Positions 1-8,168 of a stretch of DNA of 64,000 nucleotides are shown here, in pieces. Below the pieces are notes generated by a model. It did not search any database, was not told the origin of the DNA, and saw nothing but the letters and a program-made list of their open reading frames with translations. Where the stretch lies: NCBI RefSeq assembly GCF_000763375.1, contig NZ_JPSY01000001.1, positions 806,001 through 870,000 of the forward strand, given 5' to 3'. The stretch's first letter is position 1; each line of letters starts with the position of its first letter. Origin of the DNA: Microbacterium profundi (GTDB lineage: Bacteria > Actinomycetota > Actinomycetes > Actinomycetales > Microbacteriaceae). A program made the translations under genes and the position numbers.

Positions 1-1338
1 GCGCGGGATCACGAGCGACACATCCTTCACCGCGACGAAATCCTCGCCTCGGCCCCGCACCGGATACACCTTCGTGAGGTTCTCGAACTCGACGATGTTG
101 TCGGATGCTGTGGCGGATGCTGAGGTCTCGGATGCTGCGGTCTCGGATGCTGCGGACGAGGGGGTCGTTTCGACGCGCTCCGCTTGCTCAACGCGTTTCG
201 TCTCGCTTCGCTCGCTCAACGACCCGTCAGCGGAGTCGCTCCCCACGGGGCGTTCAGCGGAGGCGCCCCCCACGGGTCGTTCAGCGGAGTCGCCCCCCAC
301 GGGTCGTTCAGCGGAGTCGCCCCCCACGGGGCGTTGAGCGGAGGCGCTCCCCACGGGGCGTTCAGCGGAGTCGCCCCCCACGGGGCGTTCAGAGGAGTCG
401 CCCCACACGGGTCGTTGAGCGGAGGCGGCGGAGCCGTCGGAGACGAAACGGGGTGAGCGACCGAAGGGAGTCGAAGCCTCTCCGTCCGACTTCACGAACG
501 TCTCTGGCCGCAGGCGCGCGACGGCGACAGACGGCGCGGCCGCGACGAGCGACTTCGTGTACGGATGCTGCGGGTCCTCGAGGATCTGCTTCGCATCGCC
601 CTGTTCGACGACCTTGCCGCGGTGCATCACGATCACGCGCTCCGCACGCTCTGCGGCAAGCCCCAGATCGTGCGTGATCAACAGCACGGCCGTGCCGAGC
701 TCACGCGTCATCGCACCGATCTGATCGAGGATCGTCTGCTGCACGGTGACGTCCAGCGCGCTGGTCGGCTCGTCCGCGATCAGCAGGCGCGGCTTGCAGG
801 CGAGACCGATCGCGATCAGCGCGCGCTGTCGCATGCCGCCGGAGAACTCGTGCGGATACTGCTTGGCGCGCTTCGCCGCGTCGGGCAGACCTGCGGCCTC
901 GAGCGCCTCGACGACCTTCGCGGAGACGTTCTGCCGGTTGGCGAGGCCGTGCGCGAGCAGCGTCTCGGCGACCTGCGTGCCGATCTTCGCGACCGGATTG
1001 AGGTTAGACATCGGGTCCTGCGGCACGAGCCCGATGTGGCGTCCGCGGATCGTGCGCATCTCGTGCTCCGGAGCCTTCGAGATCTCCCGACCGTCGAGAC
1101 GGATGCTGCCGGAGGCGATGCGTCCGCCACCGGCGAGGAGGCCGATGATCGCCATCGCGGTCGTCGACTTGCCCGACCCGGACTCCCCCACGATCGCGAC
1201 GGTCTCGCCCTCGGAGATCTCGAGGTCGACGCCCTCGACGGCGTGCACGACGCCGTCGGTGGTGTTGAAGTCGACGGCCAGGCCTTCGACCGACAGCAGC
1301 GGAGTGCTCATCTTCGGTTCCTTGGTGATATCGGCCAT
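1..1338 (-). CDS. Dipeptide/oligopeptide ABC importer ATPase, DppD-DppF fusion (3' part outside window)
   Basis: This is the cytoplasmic ATPase that powers the peptide importer encoded upstream. The first ~265 residues form a complete DppD/OppD-type ABC domain with Walker A (GESGSGKST), Q-loop region (GLVPQDPMSNLNP), signature (FSGGMRQR), Walker B ([12 protein letters not shown]) and the family end motif (QHPYTKSL). The same frame continues without a stop through a ~150-residue linker, then enters a second ABC domain (VEFENLTKVYPVRG, then AVKDVSLVI) that leaves the window at base 1. Codon phase is identical (p mod 3 = 0) on both sides, so this is one fused protein. The linker is built from nonapeptide repeats (VGGDSAERP) and a dispersed chromosomal repeat (SLSERSETKR). 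The start at 1338 lies 1 nt after the permease stop; an ATG at 1311 preceded by AAGGAA is an alternative. Fused DppDF proteins are common in actinobacteria; the linker makeup is unusual. Confidence 0.88.
   Translation of the reverse strand, partial: MADITKEPKMSTPLLSVEGLAVDFNTTDGVVHAVEGVDLEISEGETVAIVGESGSGKSTTAMAIIGLLAGGGRIASGSIRLDGREISKAPEHEMRTIRGRHIGLVPQDPMSNLNPVAKIGTQVAETLLAHGLANRQNVSAKVVEALEAAGLPDAAKRAKQYPHEFSGGMRQRALIAIGLACKPRLLIADEPTSALDVTVQQTILDQIGAMTRELGTAVLLITHDLGLAAERAERVIVMHRGKVVEQGDAKQILEDPQHPYTKSLVAAAPSVAVARLRPETFVKSDGEASTPFGRSPRFVSDGSAASAQRPVWGDSSERPVGGDSAERPVGSASAQRPVGGDSAERPVGGDSAERPVGGASAERPVGSDSADGSLSERSETKRVEQAERVETTPSSAASETAASETSASATASDNIVEFENLTKVYPVRGRGEDFVAVKDVSLVIPR
229..424 (-). 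repeat. 27-bp tandem repeat inside the ATPase fusion linker
   Basis: The core agcgga recurs at 229, 256, 283, 310, 337, 364, 391 (variant agagga) and 418, an exact 27-bp period, so copy number changes keep the reading frame. On the minus strand each unit encodes VGGDSAERP or a close variant (VGSASAQRP). It is flanked at 181-228 by one copy of the dispersed gttgagcgagcg-type repeat. Confidence 0.9.
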
Positions 1339-1339
1339 C

Positions 1340-2290
1340 TCAGCGCGCCCTCGTCCTCGGGTCCATCGACTCTCTCAGCGCTTCACCGAACAGCGTGAAG
1401 CCGAGAGCGGTGACCGCGATGCAGATGCCGGGGAAGAACGCCAGCCATGGCGCGATCGCGAGCTCGCTCTGCGCGTAGGTCAGCATCCGCCCCCACTCGG
1501 CGGTCTCGGGGCGTCCGCCGCCGAGGCCGAGGAACGAGAGCGCTGCCGCGTCGATCACGGCCGTCGCGAGCGTCAGAGTGCCCTGAACGATGACAGGGCC
1601 GATCGCGTTCGGCAGCACGTGCGACATCGTGATGCGCCCTCGTCCGAGTCCGAGCGTCTGCGCCGAGAGCACGTAGTCGCTCGAGCGCTGCTGCAGCATC
1701 GACGCGCGAAGCAGGCGCGCGAAGATCGGCACCTGCGACGCACCGATCGCGATCATCACCGCGTACGGGGTCTGGCCGAGGATCGCCGCGATCGAGACTG
1801 CGAGCAGCAGGTTCGGCACCGACAGGATGATGTCGACGATGCGCATGATGACCGTGTCGACCCAGCCGCCGAACGTGCCGGCGACGAGTCCGAGGATCAT
1901 GCCGCCGACCAGGCCCATCGCGGTCGAGATGACACCGACCATGAGAGAGGCCTGTGCACCCCAGATGAGCTTGGACAGCACGTCGCCGCCGAAGCGGTCG
2001 AGTCCGAGCGGGAACTCCGCGAGTTCACCGGGGCCGGGAATGTTCGTCGGTGTGATGAACTTCGCGCCGGGCAGCGCGGTCTCGGGATACGGCGCGAGGA
2101 TCGGGGCGAGCGCCGCGACGAGCAGGAACAGCAGCACGATCACGGCGCCGATCCAGGCTGTCGGGCTGTGGCGCAGGCGCCGGAAGACGTCCTGCCAGAA
2201 GCCGCCGCCGGCATCCTTCAGATCGGTCTGGGCGAGCGAGACCGTGTCGATGATCTCGCCACCCTGCGCGGGGGGAAGGGGAATGCTCAT
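1340..2290 (-). CDS. Dipeptide/oligopeptide ABC importer permease, DppC type
   Basis: Inner-membrane permease of the peptide importer; it pairs with the DppB-type permease encoded just upstream. The 316-residue protein has a cytoplasmic N-terminus, a first membrane helix around residues 45-65, then a periplasm-facing loop (YPETALPG, GLDRFGGDVLSKLIWGA is typical of the OppC N-terminal domain) and the five-helix BPD_transp_1 core. The EAA-like coupling loop is near LRASMLQQRSSDYVLSAQTL. It ends with the usual GEALRESMDPR motif. Its start overlaps the stop of the upstream permease by 4 nt (ATGA), and the ATPase gene begins 1 nt after its stop, so the genes are translationally coupled. Confidence 0.92.
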   Translation of the reverse strand: MSIPLPPAQGGEIIDTVSLAQTDLKDAGGGFWQDVFRRLRHSPTAWIGAVIVLLFLLVAALAPILAPYPETALPGAKFITPTNIPGPGELAEFPLGLDRFGGDVLSKLIWGAQASLMVGVISTAMGLVGGMILGLVAGTFGGWVDTVIMRIVDIILSVPNLLLAVSIAAILGQTPYAVMIAIGASQVPIFARLLRASMLQQRSSDYVLSAQTLGLGRGRITMSHVLPNAIGPVIVQGTLTLATAVIDAAALSFLGLGGGRPETAEWGRMLTYAQSELAIAPWLAFFPGICIAVTALGFTLFGEALRESMDPRTRAR

Positions 2291-3291
2291 TGGACCCTCA
2301 CTCTCGGGTCGATCAGGCTGTAGGAGACATCCACCGCGAGGTTGATCAGCGCGTACGCGATCGCGATGAAGATGATGAAGCCCTGCAGCACGGGGAAGTC
2401 ACGCGTGAAGATCGCCCTGGCGAGGAACGATCCGATACCCGGATAGGCGAACACGGTCTCTGTCAGCACCGCTCCGGAGATCAGCAGACCGGTCTGCAGA
2501 CCGATCGTGGTGACGACGGGGAGCAGGGCGTTGCGCAGGATGAACCGCCCTCGCAGCGTCGAATTGGCGACGCCCTTCGCCCGACCGGTGCGCACGTAGT
2601 CGGCGTTCTGCACTTCGAGGACGCTGGCCCTCGTGATGCGCACGATGATCGCGAGCGGGATCGTGCCGAGCGCGAGCGCGGGGAGGATCAGGTGCAGGAT
2701 CGCATCCCACGACGCGTCGAACTCGCCCGTGATGATGCCGTCCCACACGTAGAACCCGGTCGGGTGGGTGGCGTCGATCCTCGGATTCTGCCTGCCGTCG
2801 GCCGGAAGCCAGCCCAGCTGCACCGCGAAGATGTATTTGAGGATGAACGCGAGGAAGAACACCGGGATCGTGATGCCGACCAGGCTCAGAATGACGGCGG
2901 CATGATCGCTGAACCTGCCGTGCCGCCTCGCGGCCCAGTAGCCGAGCGGGACGCCGATGCCGATCGCGATGATCAGCGCTGCGATCGACAGTTCGATCGT
3001 CGCGGGGAAGCGCCGGAAGAACTCCTCCAGCACCGGGCGGTTGGTCTGGATGGATGTGCCGAAGTCGCCCTGCAGCAGTCGTCCGATCCAGACGAAGTAC
3101 TGCTCGATGAGGGGCCTGTCGAATCCGTAGAGCTTGTTGACCCGTTCGATCGCGTCGGGGGTGGCCTTCTCTCCGAGAAGCGCCACGGCCGGCCCGCCGG
3201 GTAGGGCCCTGACCCAGGCGAAGAGCAGGATGCTCAGGCCGAAGAGGGTGGGGATGAGGAACAGCAGTCGCCTGCCGATGGTGCGCAGCAA
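2287..3291 (-). CDS. Dipeptide/oligopeptide ABC importer permease, DppB type
   Basis: Inner-membrane permease forming the heterodimeric peptide channel with the DppC-type partner. The protein has 334 residues, normal for the family, with the N-terminal helix pattern LLFLIPTLFGLSILLFAWV, the family motif PGGPAVALLG, and the coupling loop around RASVLEVQNADYVRTGRAKG typical of OppB/DppB. It ends YSLIDPRVRVQ, the standard C-terminus. It sits between the binding-protein gene and dppC. A 91-nt gap carrying a strong hairpin separates it from the binding-protein gene, so it probably receives less mRNA than that gene. Confidence 0.92.
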   Translation of the reverse strand: MLRTIGRRLLFLIPTLFGLSILLFAWVRALPGGPAVALLGEKATPDAIERVNKLYGFDRPLIEQYFVWIGRLLQGDFGTSIQTNRPVLEEFFRRFPATIELSIAALIIAIGIGVPLGYWAARRHGRFSDHAAVILSLVGITIPVFFLAFILKYIFAVQLGWLPADGRQNPRIDATHPTGFYVWDGIITGEFDASWDAILHLILPALALGTIPLAIIVRITRASVLEVQNADYVRTGRAKGVANSTLRGRFILRNALLPVVTTIGLQTGLLISGAVLTETVFAYPGIGSFLARAIFTRDFPVLQGFIIFIAIAYALINLAVDVSYSLIDPRVRVQ

Positions 3292-3314
3292 GAAGTACTC
3301 CCAGCTTTTCAGGT

Positions 3315-3374
3315 GCGGCGTCGCCCTGTTCCGGTCCCTTCGACAGGCTCAGGGACCGGAACAGGTGACGCCGC
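3315..3374 (-). terminator. Strong hairpin between binding-protein gene and permease gene (partial terminator/attenuator)
   Basis: Arms of about 24 nt (3315-3339 and 3351-3374) pair almost completely, with gttccggtccct matching agggaccggaac perfectly around an 11-nt loop. The loop and inner arm contain the dispersed cttcgacaggctcagg element. No T-tract follows, so read-through or 3'-end protection of the binding-protein mRNA is more likely than full termination. Confidence 0.75.
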
Positions 3375-3382
3375 GTGAACCC

Positions 3383-5056
3383 TTACTTGGTGAGGACGAT
3401 GTCCGTGAAGACCTCGTCGTTCACCGGGCTGGCGGGGTAGCTCTCGACCCGTGAGTCGAATGCCAGCGTGGGAGCGGGGTGCGCGAGCGGGACGCCGGGG
3501 ATGAACTCGGCGACCATCTCGTTGATGTCCTCGTACAGCGGAGTCTGCTCATCGAGATCGGCGACACCGCGCGCCTCGTCCAACGCCGCGAACAGCTCGG
3601 GGTTGTCGAAGCCCCACTCCGAGCTCTGCGCGCCGAAGAAGACTCCGACGAAGTTGTCGGTGTCGTTGTAGTCGCCCGTCCAGCCGAGCAGGTGGATGCC
3701 GTGGTCCGCGGTGCCGGTGGTGCGGTCGAGGTATTCGACCCACTCCTCGGCGACCGGTGTGGTCTCCACGCCCGCCTCAGCGAGCTGCGACGAGAGCACG
3801 GTGAAGATCTGCTCGGGGTCGGGCATGTACGGACGCGAGACGTTGACCGGGTAGTTGAAGTCCAGCTTCAGCGGGTTGGACTCGTCGTAGCCGGCCTCGG
3901 CCAGCAGCGCCTTCGCCTTGTCGACGTCGTACTCGTAGGTGGTGACGTCGTCGTTGTAGCCGTTGACGACCTCGGGGATGAACTGCGTCGCCTTCTGCGT
4001 GCCCTCCGGGAGCACCTGGCTGATCAGCGCATCCTTGTCGATCGCGTACGACAGCGCCTCGCGCACCTTCGGGTCCTGAAGCGCAGGGACCTGCTGGTTG
4101 AACGCCAGGTACAGGATCGTGAACGGAGGACGCGGGACCATCGTGAAGCCGTCTTCTTCGAGTGCTGCCGTATCGGCGGGGCCGACCAAGTCGTAGCCGT
4201 CGATGTCGCCGGCCTCGAGGGACTGACGACGAGCGGTCGGGTCATCGATCGTACGGAAGATGATCTCCTCGATCTGCCCCTTGTCGCCCCAGTAGTCGGG
4301 GTAGGACTTCAGCGTGACCTGCTCACCGGGTGCCCACTCCTCGAACTGGAACGGTCCGGTGCCGACCGGGTTGCCCATGGCGTACTCGGAGAGCGCAGGC
4401 GCCTCGGCCGAGCCGCCGACCTCATCTGCCGCGAACTCCTGCATGGCCGCGGGGCTCTGCATGGCGAACGCCGGCAGCGAGAGTGCCGGGATGAACCCGG
4501 CGAACGGCTTGTTCAGCTCGACAGTGACGCTGTAATCGCCCTCTGGCGTGCACGACTTGTACACCGCGTCGGCGGCGTTGGATGCGTAGCCCTTGAACAG
4601 CTTGTTGTAGTAGTAGCCGAACGCCTCGGATGCTGCGAGGCCGGTCCAGTTGTACCAGCGGTCGAAGTTGACGCAGACGGCCTCGGCGTTGAACGGAGTA
4701 CCGTCCTGGAACGTGACGTCCTCCTTCAGCGCGAAGGTGTACGACAGGTTGTCCTCGGATGGCTCCCAGGACTCGGCGAGCAGCGGGGCGGGGTCCGCCG
4801 TACCCGGCTCGGTGCCGACGAGACCCTCGAAGATCTGGCGAGAGATGCGGAACGTCTCGCCGTCCTGCGCGAAGGCAGGGTCGAGGCCGGCCGGGTCGGA
4901 CGATGCCGCGAAGACGAACGTGCTGTCGACGTCGCCCTGTGCGGCTCCTGAGTCGTCGCCGCGGTCGCTGGCGACGCAACCCGCGAGCAGCATCGCTGCG
5001 ATCGCGGTGCCGGTGACGGCGATCAGCCCTCGCCGACGCATGGATGTGTGGTGCAT
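3383..5056 (-). CDS. Dipeptide/oligopeptide ABC importer substrate-binding lipoprotein
   Basis: Extracellular SBP_bac_5-family lipoprotein that captures peptides (or a similar ligand) for the permeases encoded downstream. The N-terminus has an arginine-rich n-region, a hydrophobic stretch and a lipobox LAGC near residue 26, followed by an acidic spacer. The family features are present: LAESWEPSEDNLSYTFALKE, the NPVGTGPFQFEEW motif and KVREALSYAID. The length of 557 residues is typical. The start at 5056 is preceded by ggaagg at 8-nt spacing; an internal ATG at 5041 is possible. It is the first gene of the operon and is separated from dppB by a hairpin. The exact ligand cannot be told from sequence. 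Confidence 0.92.
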   Translation of the reverse strand: MHHTSMRRRGLIAVTGTAIAAMLLAGCVASDRGDDSGAAQGDVDSTFVFAASSDPAGLDPAFAQDGETFRISRQIFEGLVGTEPGTADPAPLLAESWEPSEDNLSYTFALKEDVTFQDGTPFNAEAVCVNFDRWYNWTGLAASEAFGYYYNKLFKGYASNAADAVYKSCTPEGDYSVTVELNKPFAGFIPALSLPAFAMQSPAAMQEFAADEVGGSAEAPALSEYAMGNPVGTGPFQFEEWAPGEQVTLKSYPDYWGDKGQIEEIIFRTIDDPTARRQSLEAGDIDGYDLVGPADTAALEEDGFTMVPRPPFTILYLAFNQQVPALQDPKVREALSYAIDKDALISQVLPEGTQKATQFIPEVVNGYNDDVTTYEYDVDKAKALLAEAGYDESNPLKLDFNYPVNVSRPYMPDPEQIFTVLSSQLAEAGVETTPVAEEWVEYLDRTTGTADHGIHLLGWTGDYNDTDNFVGVFFGAQSSEWGFDNPELFAALDEARGVADLDEQTPLYEDINEMVAEFIPGVPLAHPAPTLAFDSRVESYPASPVNDEVFTDIVLTK

Positions 5057-5236
5057 GCTGTGTACCTTCCCTGTTGGGGCGCTTCATTGCGCGTGCCGAG
5101 GCGTCGATGCCGCGATACACGTGATGCATCGACGTTACCCAGCACGCTCCTGGAATCCAAACGCATCCATGTTGCGATCCGGTATCAGCTGCGTAACGGC
5201 CCCGTGTTAGCGTCAGGCAGGATCGGAGGACCACGG
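5057..5236. promoter_or_regulatory. Divergent intergenic region between peptide importer and LCP gene
   Basis: This 180-bp gap must hold promoters for both divergent genes. The only element that decides a start is the ribosome binding site ggagga at 5225-5230, 6 nt before the LCP ATG. No convincing -35/-10 pair or operator could be assigned by eye. Confidence 0.5.
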
Positions 5237-6502
5237 ATGAAGAAGGTGCCTGATGCACTCCACCGCTCGACGGTCGCTCGCCATGCGACGCTGCCTTCAC
5301 CCAGCCGGACATCGACCGGACTGAAGCTGCTGGGCGCCGCGCTGGGCGCCGTGCTGGTCGCGGCGGTCGGCGTCGGCGCGTTCATCACGATCGACCTCGC
5401 CACACGCGCGACGGCGGATGCCGTCGGCCTCGAGGGAGCCCCCGAGATCGCGCCACCCGCCCTCGGCGAGTTTCCCGGCCCATTCGATGTGCTCGTGCTC
5501 GGCACCGACGAGTGCGGGCCGATCTCGGACCAGTGGCTCGGCGCGCGCTGCGAGGAGGCCGATGGCGGCATCCTGAACGACGCCAATCTGCTCGTGCACG
5601 TTTCCGAGAACCCGCGCCGGGTGACGGTCGTCTCGTTCCCCCGCGACCTGATGGTCGACGTGCCAGAGTGCACACGCGAGGACGGCACCGTGGCGGAGGC
5701 GCAGGGAACGCAGTCCCTCAACACCGTGTACGAGCGCGCCGGGCTGTCGTGCGTCGCGCAGACCATCACCCAGCTCACCGAGGTGAAGATCGGCTTCGCC
5801 GCCAAACTCAGCTTCGACGGCGTGATCCAGATGACCGATGCGATCGGCGGCGTCGAGGTGTGCATCGCCGAGCCGGGGATCAGCGACACTCAGACCGGCA
5901 TCGACTGGCCGGCGGGTATCCGAAACGTGAAAGGACTCGAGGCCCTGCAGTTCCTGCGCACGCGGCACGGGGTCGGTGACGGAAGCGATCTCGCGCGCAT
6001 CTCGAACCAGCAGCAGTACATGTCGCGCCTGGCGAGGAAGATCCTCAGCGATGAGGTGCTCAGCGACCCGTCCAAGGTGCTGCGCCTGGCGAGCACAGTG
6101 GCGGAGAACATCGTGCCGAGCGAGTCCCTCTCGAATCCGCTGAGACTCGGGCAGCTCGCTCTCGCGGTCAAGGACGTGCCGTTCGACGACTTCATGTTCG
6201 TGCAGTATCCGAGCTTCACCGATCCGAACGACCCCGACAAGGTCGTACCGGACTACGACTCCGCCGCTGCATTGTGGGACGCTCTCGCCGCCAATCAATC
6301 GCTGGAGCTGACCGGCGGGGCGAGCCCCAACGGGGGCGTGGAGCAAGTGACACCCACCGAGCCCGCGCCGGAGGAGCCCGCTCCGGACGGCACCGCAGCC
6401 CCAGAGGACACGGCAGCGCCGGACGATCGGGCGACGCTGCCGCCCGAGGTCTCCGGAACGAATGTCGGGCAGGACACCTGCTCTGCGGGCAACCTCAACT
6501 GA
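5237..6502 (+). CDS. LytR-CpsA-Psr (LCP) family cell-wall glycopolymer ligase
   Basis: Membrane-anchored phosphotransferase that attaches undecaprenyl-phosphate-linked glycopolymers (wall teichoic-acid-like polymers, polysaccharides) to peptidoglycan. One N-terminal helix (residues ~32-55, LKLLGAALGAVLVAAVGVGA) anchors it; the LCP domain follows outside the membrane. Recognisable motifs are the acidic VLGTDE (~91), VVSFPRDL with the conserved Arg-Asp (~133) and FLRTRHGVGDGSDLARISNQQ (~239), which contains the catalytic arginines. The last ~60 residues are a Pro/Glu/Asp/Ala-rich tail (PAPEEPAPDG) ending in a short Cys-containing segment. The start chosen at 5237 has ggagga in front; an upstream in-frame ATG at 5048 would overlap the divergent gene and lacks support. 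Confidence 0.93.
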   Translation: MKKVPDALHRSTVARHATLPSPSRTSTGLKLLGAALGAVLVAAVGVGAFITIDLATRATADAVGLEGAPEIAPPALGEFPGPFDVLVLGTDECGPISDQWLGARCEEADGGILNDANLLVHVSENPRRVTVVSFPRDLMVDVPECTREDGTVAEAQGTQSLNTVYERAGLSCVAQTITQLTEVKIGFAAKLSFDGVIQMTDAIGGVEVCIAEPGISDTQTGIDWPAGIRNVKGLEALQFLRTRHGVGDGSDLARISNQQQYMSRLARKILSDEVLSDPSKVLRLASTVAENIVPSESLSNPLRLGQLALAVKDVPFDDFMFVQYPSFTDPNDPDKVVPDYDSAAALWDALAANQSLELTGGASPNGGVEQVTPTEPAPEEPAPDGTAAPEDTAAPDDRATLPPEVSGTNVGQDTCSAGNLN

Positions 6503-6540
6503 GGTCTCAGGATCGGGATGCCGCCGTGACAGCCGTTCGC

Positions 6541-6595
6541 GAGGTGTCTCTTCGTGCCGCGTTGGCGCCGGGGAGGCGGCACGAAGCGCCACCTC
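6541..6595. terminator. Bidirectional terminator-like hairpin between convergent genes
   Basis: The 20-nt arms 6541-6560 and 6576-6595 match at 18 of 20 positions around a 15-nt loop. It sits between the convergent LCP and GH3 genes. The gaggtg...cacctc ends resemble hairpins at 14430-14500 and 52429-52481, so it may belong to a REP-like dispersed family that doubles as terminator. Confidence 0.7.
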
Positions 6596-6635
6596 CCACG
6601 CAGTAGTCCTTCGGGCGGGCGCGATCCGTGCCGCG

Positions 6636-8168
6636 TCAGCGCCCGAGCAGCAGGTCGCGGGCGGCCTCGGCACCGACACGGCTGGCGGCAGCGACCTCGA
6701 CGATCGGAAGGGACAGCGGATGCCGGGCCGGCAGGCCCACGTTGACCACGACGGCGTCCGCGTCACGGACGGACGCGAGCTCGACGAGCGCGCGCTGCGC
6801 ATCGGCGACGTCTGGGCGGTCGATCAGCAGGACGAGTCGCCCATCGGATGCGATGGCCGCGTTCAGGGCAGCATCGCGTTCCTCATCCGTCGCGCGGTCG
6901 ACGTCCAGACGCACGCGGAAGCCGTCGCCGGCGAGTCCGTCCGCGACGTACGAGGCCGCACTGTCGACCGCGAGCGTCGAGCGCCGACGCGCGTCGATGA
7001 CGGACAGGACGGATGCCGCGGCATCCGGCGTCGCGTGCGACGCGCCTGTTGAGTCTGCGACACGCAATGCGCGGCGCACGATCTCGGAAGCATCGTAGGT
7101 CGCAGTGTCGGACTCGTCGTCGGCGTCACGGGGCGCATGCTCGACGGTTCCGGCGCGCTTCGCCGCCAGCATCCGCACCCGATCGCGCGCCTGCTCGACG
7201 CGCTCGCGCGGCAGAGTGCCGTCGCGCAGCGCGGCGACGACCGCCTCGCGCGCAGTGAGATAGTCGCGCTCATCCTGATCGGCGTGGGCAGCAGAGCCCG
7301 GGTTGGTCGGGTTGCCGATGCACAGCAGGTCGGCGCCTGCGGCCAGCGCCTGCACCGCTGCGCCACCGATGCCGACGGACTCGCGGACGGCTGCCATGTC
7401 GAGCGCGTCCGTGATGATGACGCCCTCGAATCCCATCTCTCGCAGGCGCCCCAGCACTGCGGGGTTCAGGGTCGCCGGCCGCTCGCCCCACGCGGGGACG
7501 ACGATGTGCGCGGTCATGATCGAGTCCACACCCGCAGCGATCGCGGCGCGGAACGGCTCGAGGTGCACATCCTCGATCTCGGCAGGATCCAGCGTGATCA
7601 CGGGCAGCGCGTGGTGCGAGTCGAGATGGGTGTCGCCGTGGCCGGGGAAGTGTTTCACGCACGCGGCCACTCCCCCGTGCTGCAGGCCCTCGACCGTGGC
7701 CACGACGTGGCGCGAGACGAGCGCGGCATCCGCCCCGAACGCACGCACCCCGATCACGGGGTTGCGCGGGTCGGTGTTCACGTCGGCGACGGGGCCGAGC
7801 ACGACGTTGATGCCGGCCGCCCGCGCGCGGCGAGCAAGCTCTGCTCCGGTGGCCGCCGTCGCGGCGACGTCGTCGACGATGCCGAGCTGTGCGGCTCCGG
7901 GGAGCGTCGATCCGGTCGCGACCTCGAGCCGGGTGACGCTGCCGCCCTCTTCGTCGATGCCGATCAGCGCGTGCGGATTCGCCGCACGGATCCGGGCGCT
8001 CAGCTCGGGAAGTTCCGCCGAGATGTTCTGGCCGAAGTACACGACGCCCGCGAGGTCGTCCTCGAGTGCTGCGAGCAGCCACGCCGGAGCGCCGTCGCCT
8101 TCGAGGCTCGTCCCGAAGAACCCCGGCCACAGCACGCTGTTGGCGAGGCGGGTGAGTTCGTCCGTCAT
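6636..8168 (-). CDS. nagZ: Glycoside hydrolase family 3 beta-N-acetylhexosaminidase
   Basis: Hydrolyses terminal beta-N-acetylglucosamine residues from imported chito-oligosaccharides or muropeptide sugars. The (beta/alpha)8 domain shows the NagZ signature KHFPGHGDTHLDSHH (~residue 169), which supplies the His-Asp general acid/base pair, and the nucleophile aspartate in IITDALDM (~251). At 510 residues it is longer than the ~340-residue E. coli NagZ and carries an extra C-terminal domain, like Gram-positive NagZ and Streptomyces DasD. No signal peptide is visible, so it is cytoplasmic. Its ATG overlaps the stop of the upstream permease (ATGA), so its substrate is very probably what the transporter brings in. 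Confidence 0.9.
   Translation of the reverse strand: MTDELTRLANSVLWPGFFGTSLEGDGAPAWLLAALEDDLAGVVYFGQNISAELPELSARIRAANPHALIGIDEEGGSVTRLEVATGSTLPGAAQLGIVDDVAATAATGAELARRARAAGINVVLGPVADVNTDPRNPVIGVRAFGADAALVSRHVVATVEGLQHGGVAACVKHFPGHGDTHLDSHHALPVITLDPAEIEDVHLEPFRAAIAAGVDSIMTAHIVVPAWGERPATLNPAVLGRLREMGFEGVIITDALDMAAVRESVGIGGAAVQALAAGADLLCIGNPTNPGSAAHADQDERDYLTAREAVVAALRDGTLPRERVEQARDRVRMLAAKRAGTVEHAPRDADDESDTATYDASEIVRRALRVADSTGASHATPDAAASVLSVIDARRRSTLAVDSAASYVADGLAGDGFRVRLDVDRATDEERDAALNAAIASDGRLVLLIDRPDVADAQRALVELASVRDADAVVVNVGLPARHPLSLPIVEVAAASRVGAEAARDLLLGR

Noticed and set aside
105..677. Plus-strand Arg/Pro-rich frame of ~190 codons at the left edge
   Set aside because: It is the complement of the repeat linker and ABC domain of the minus-strand ATPase gene. 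The composition is extreme and no start signal exists.
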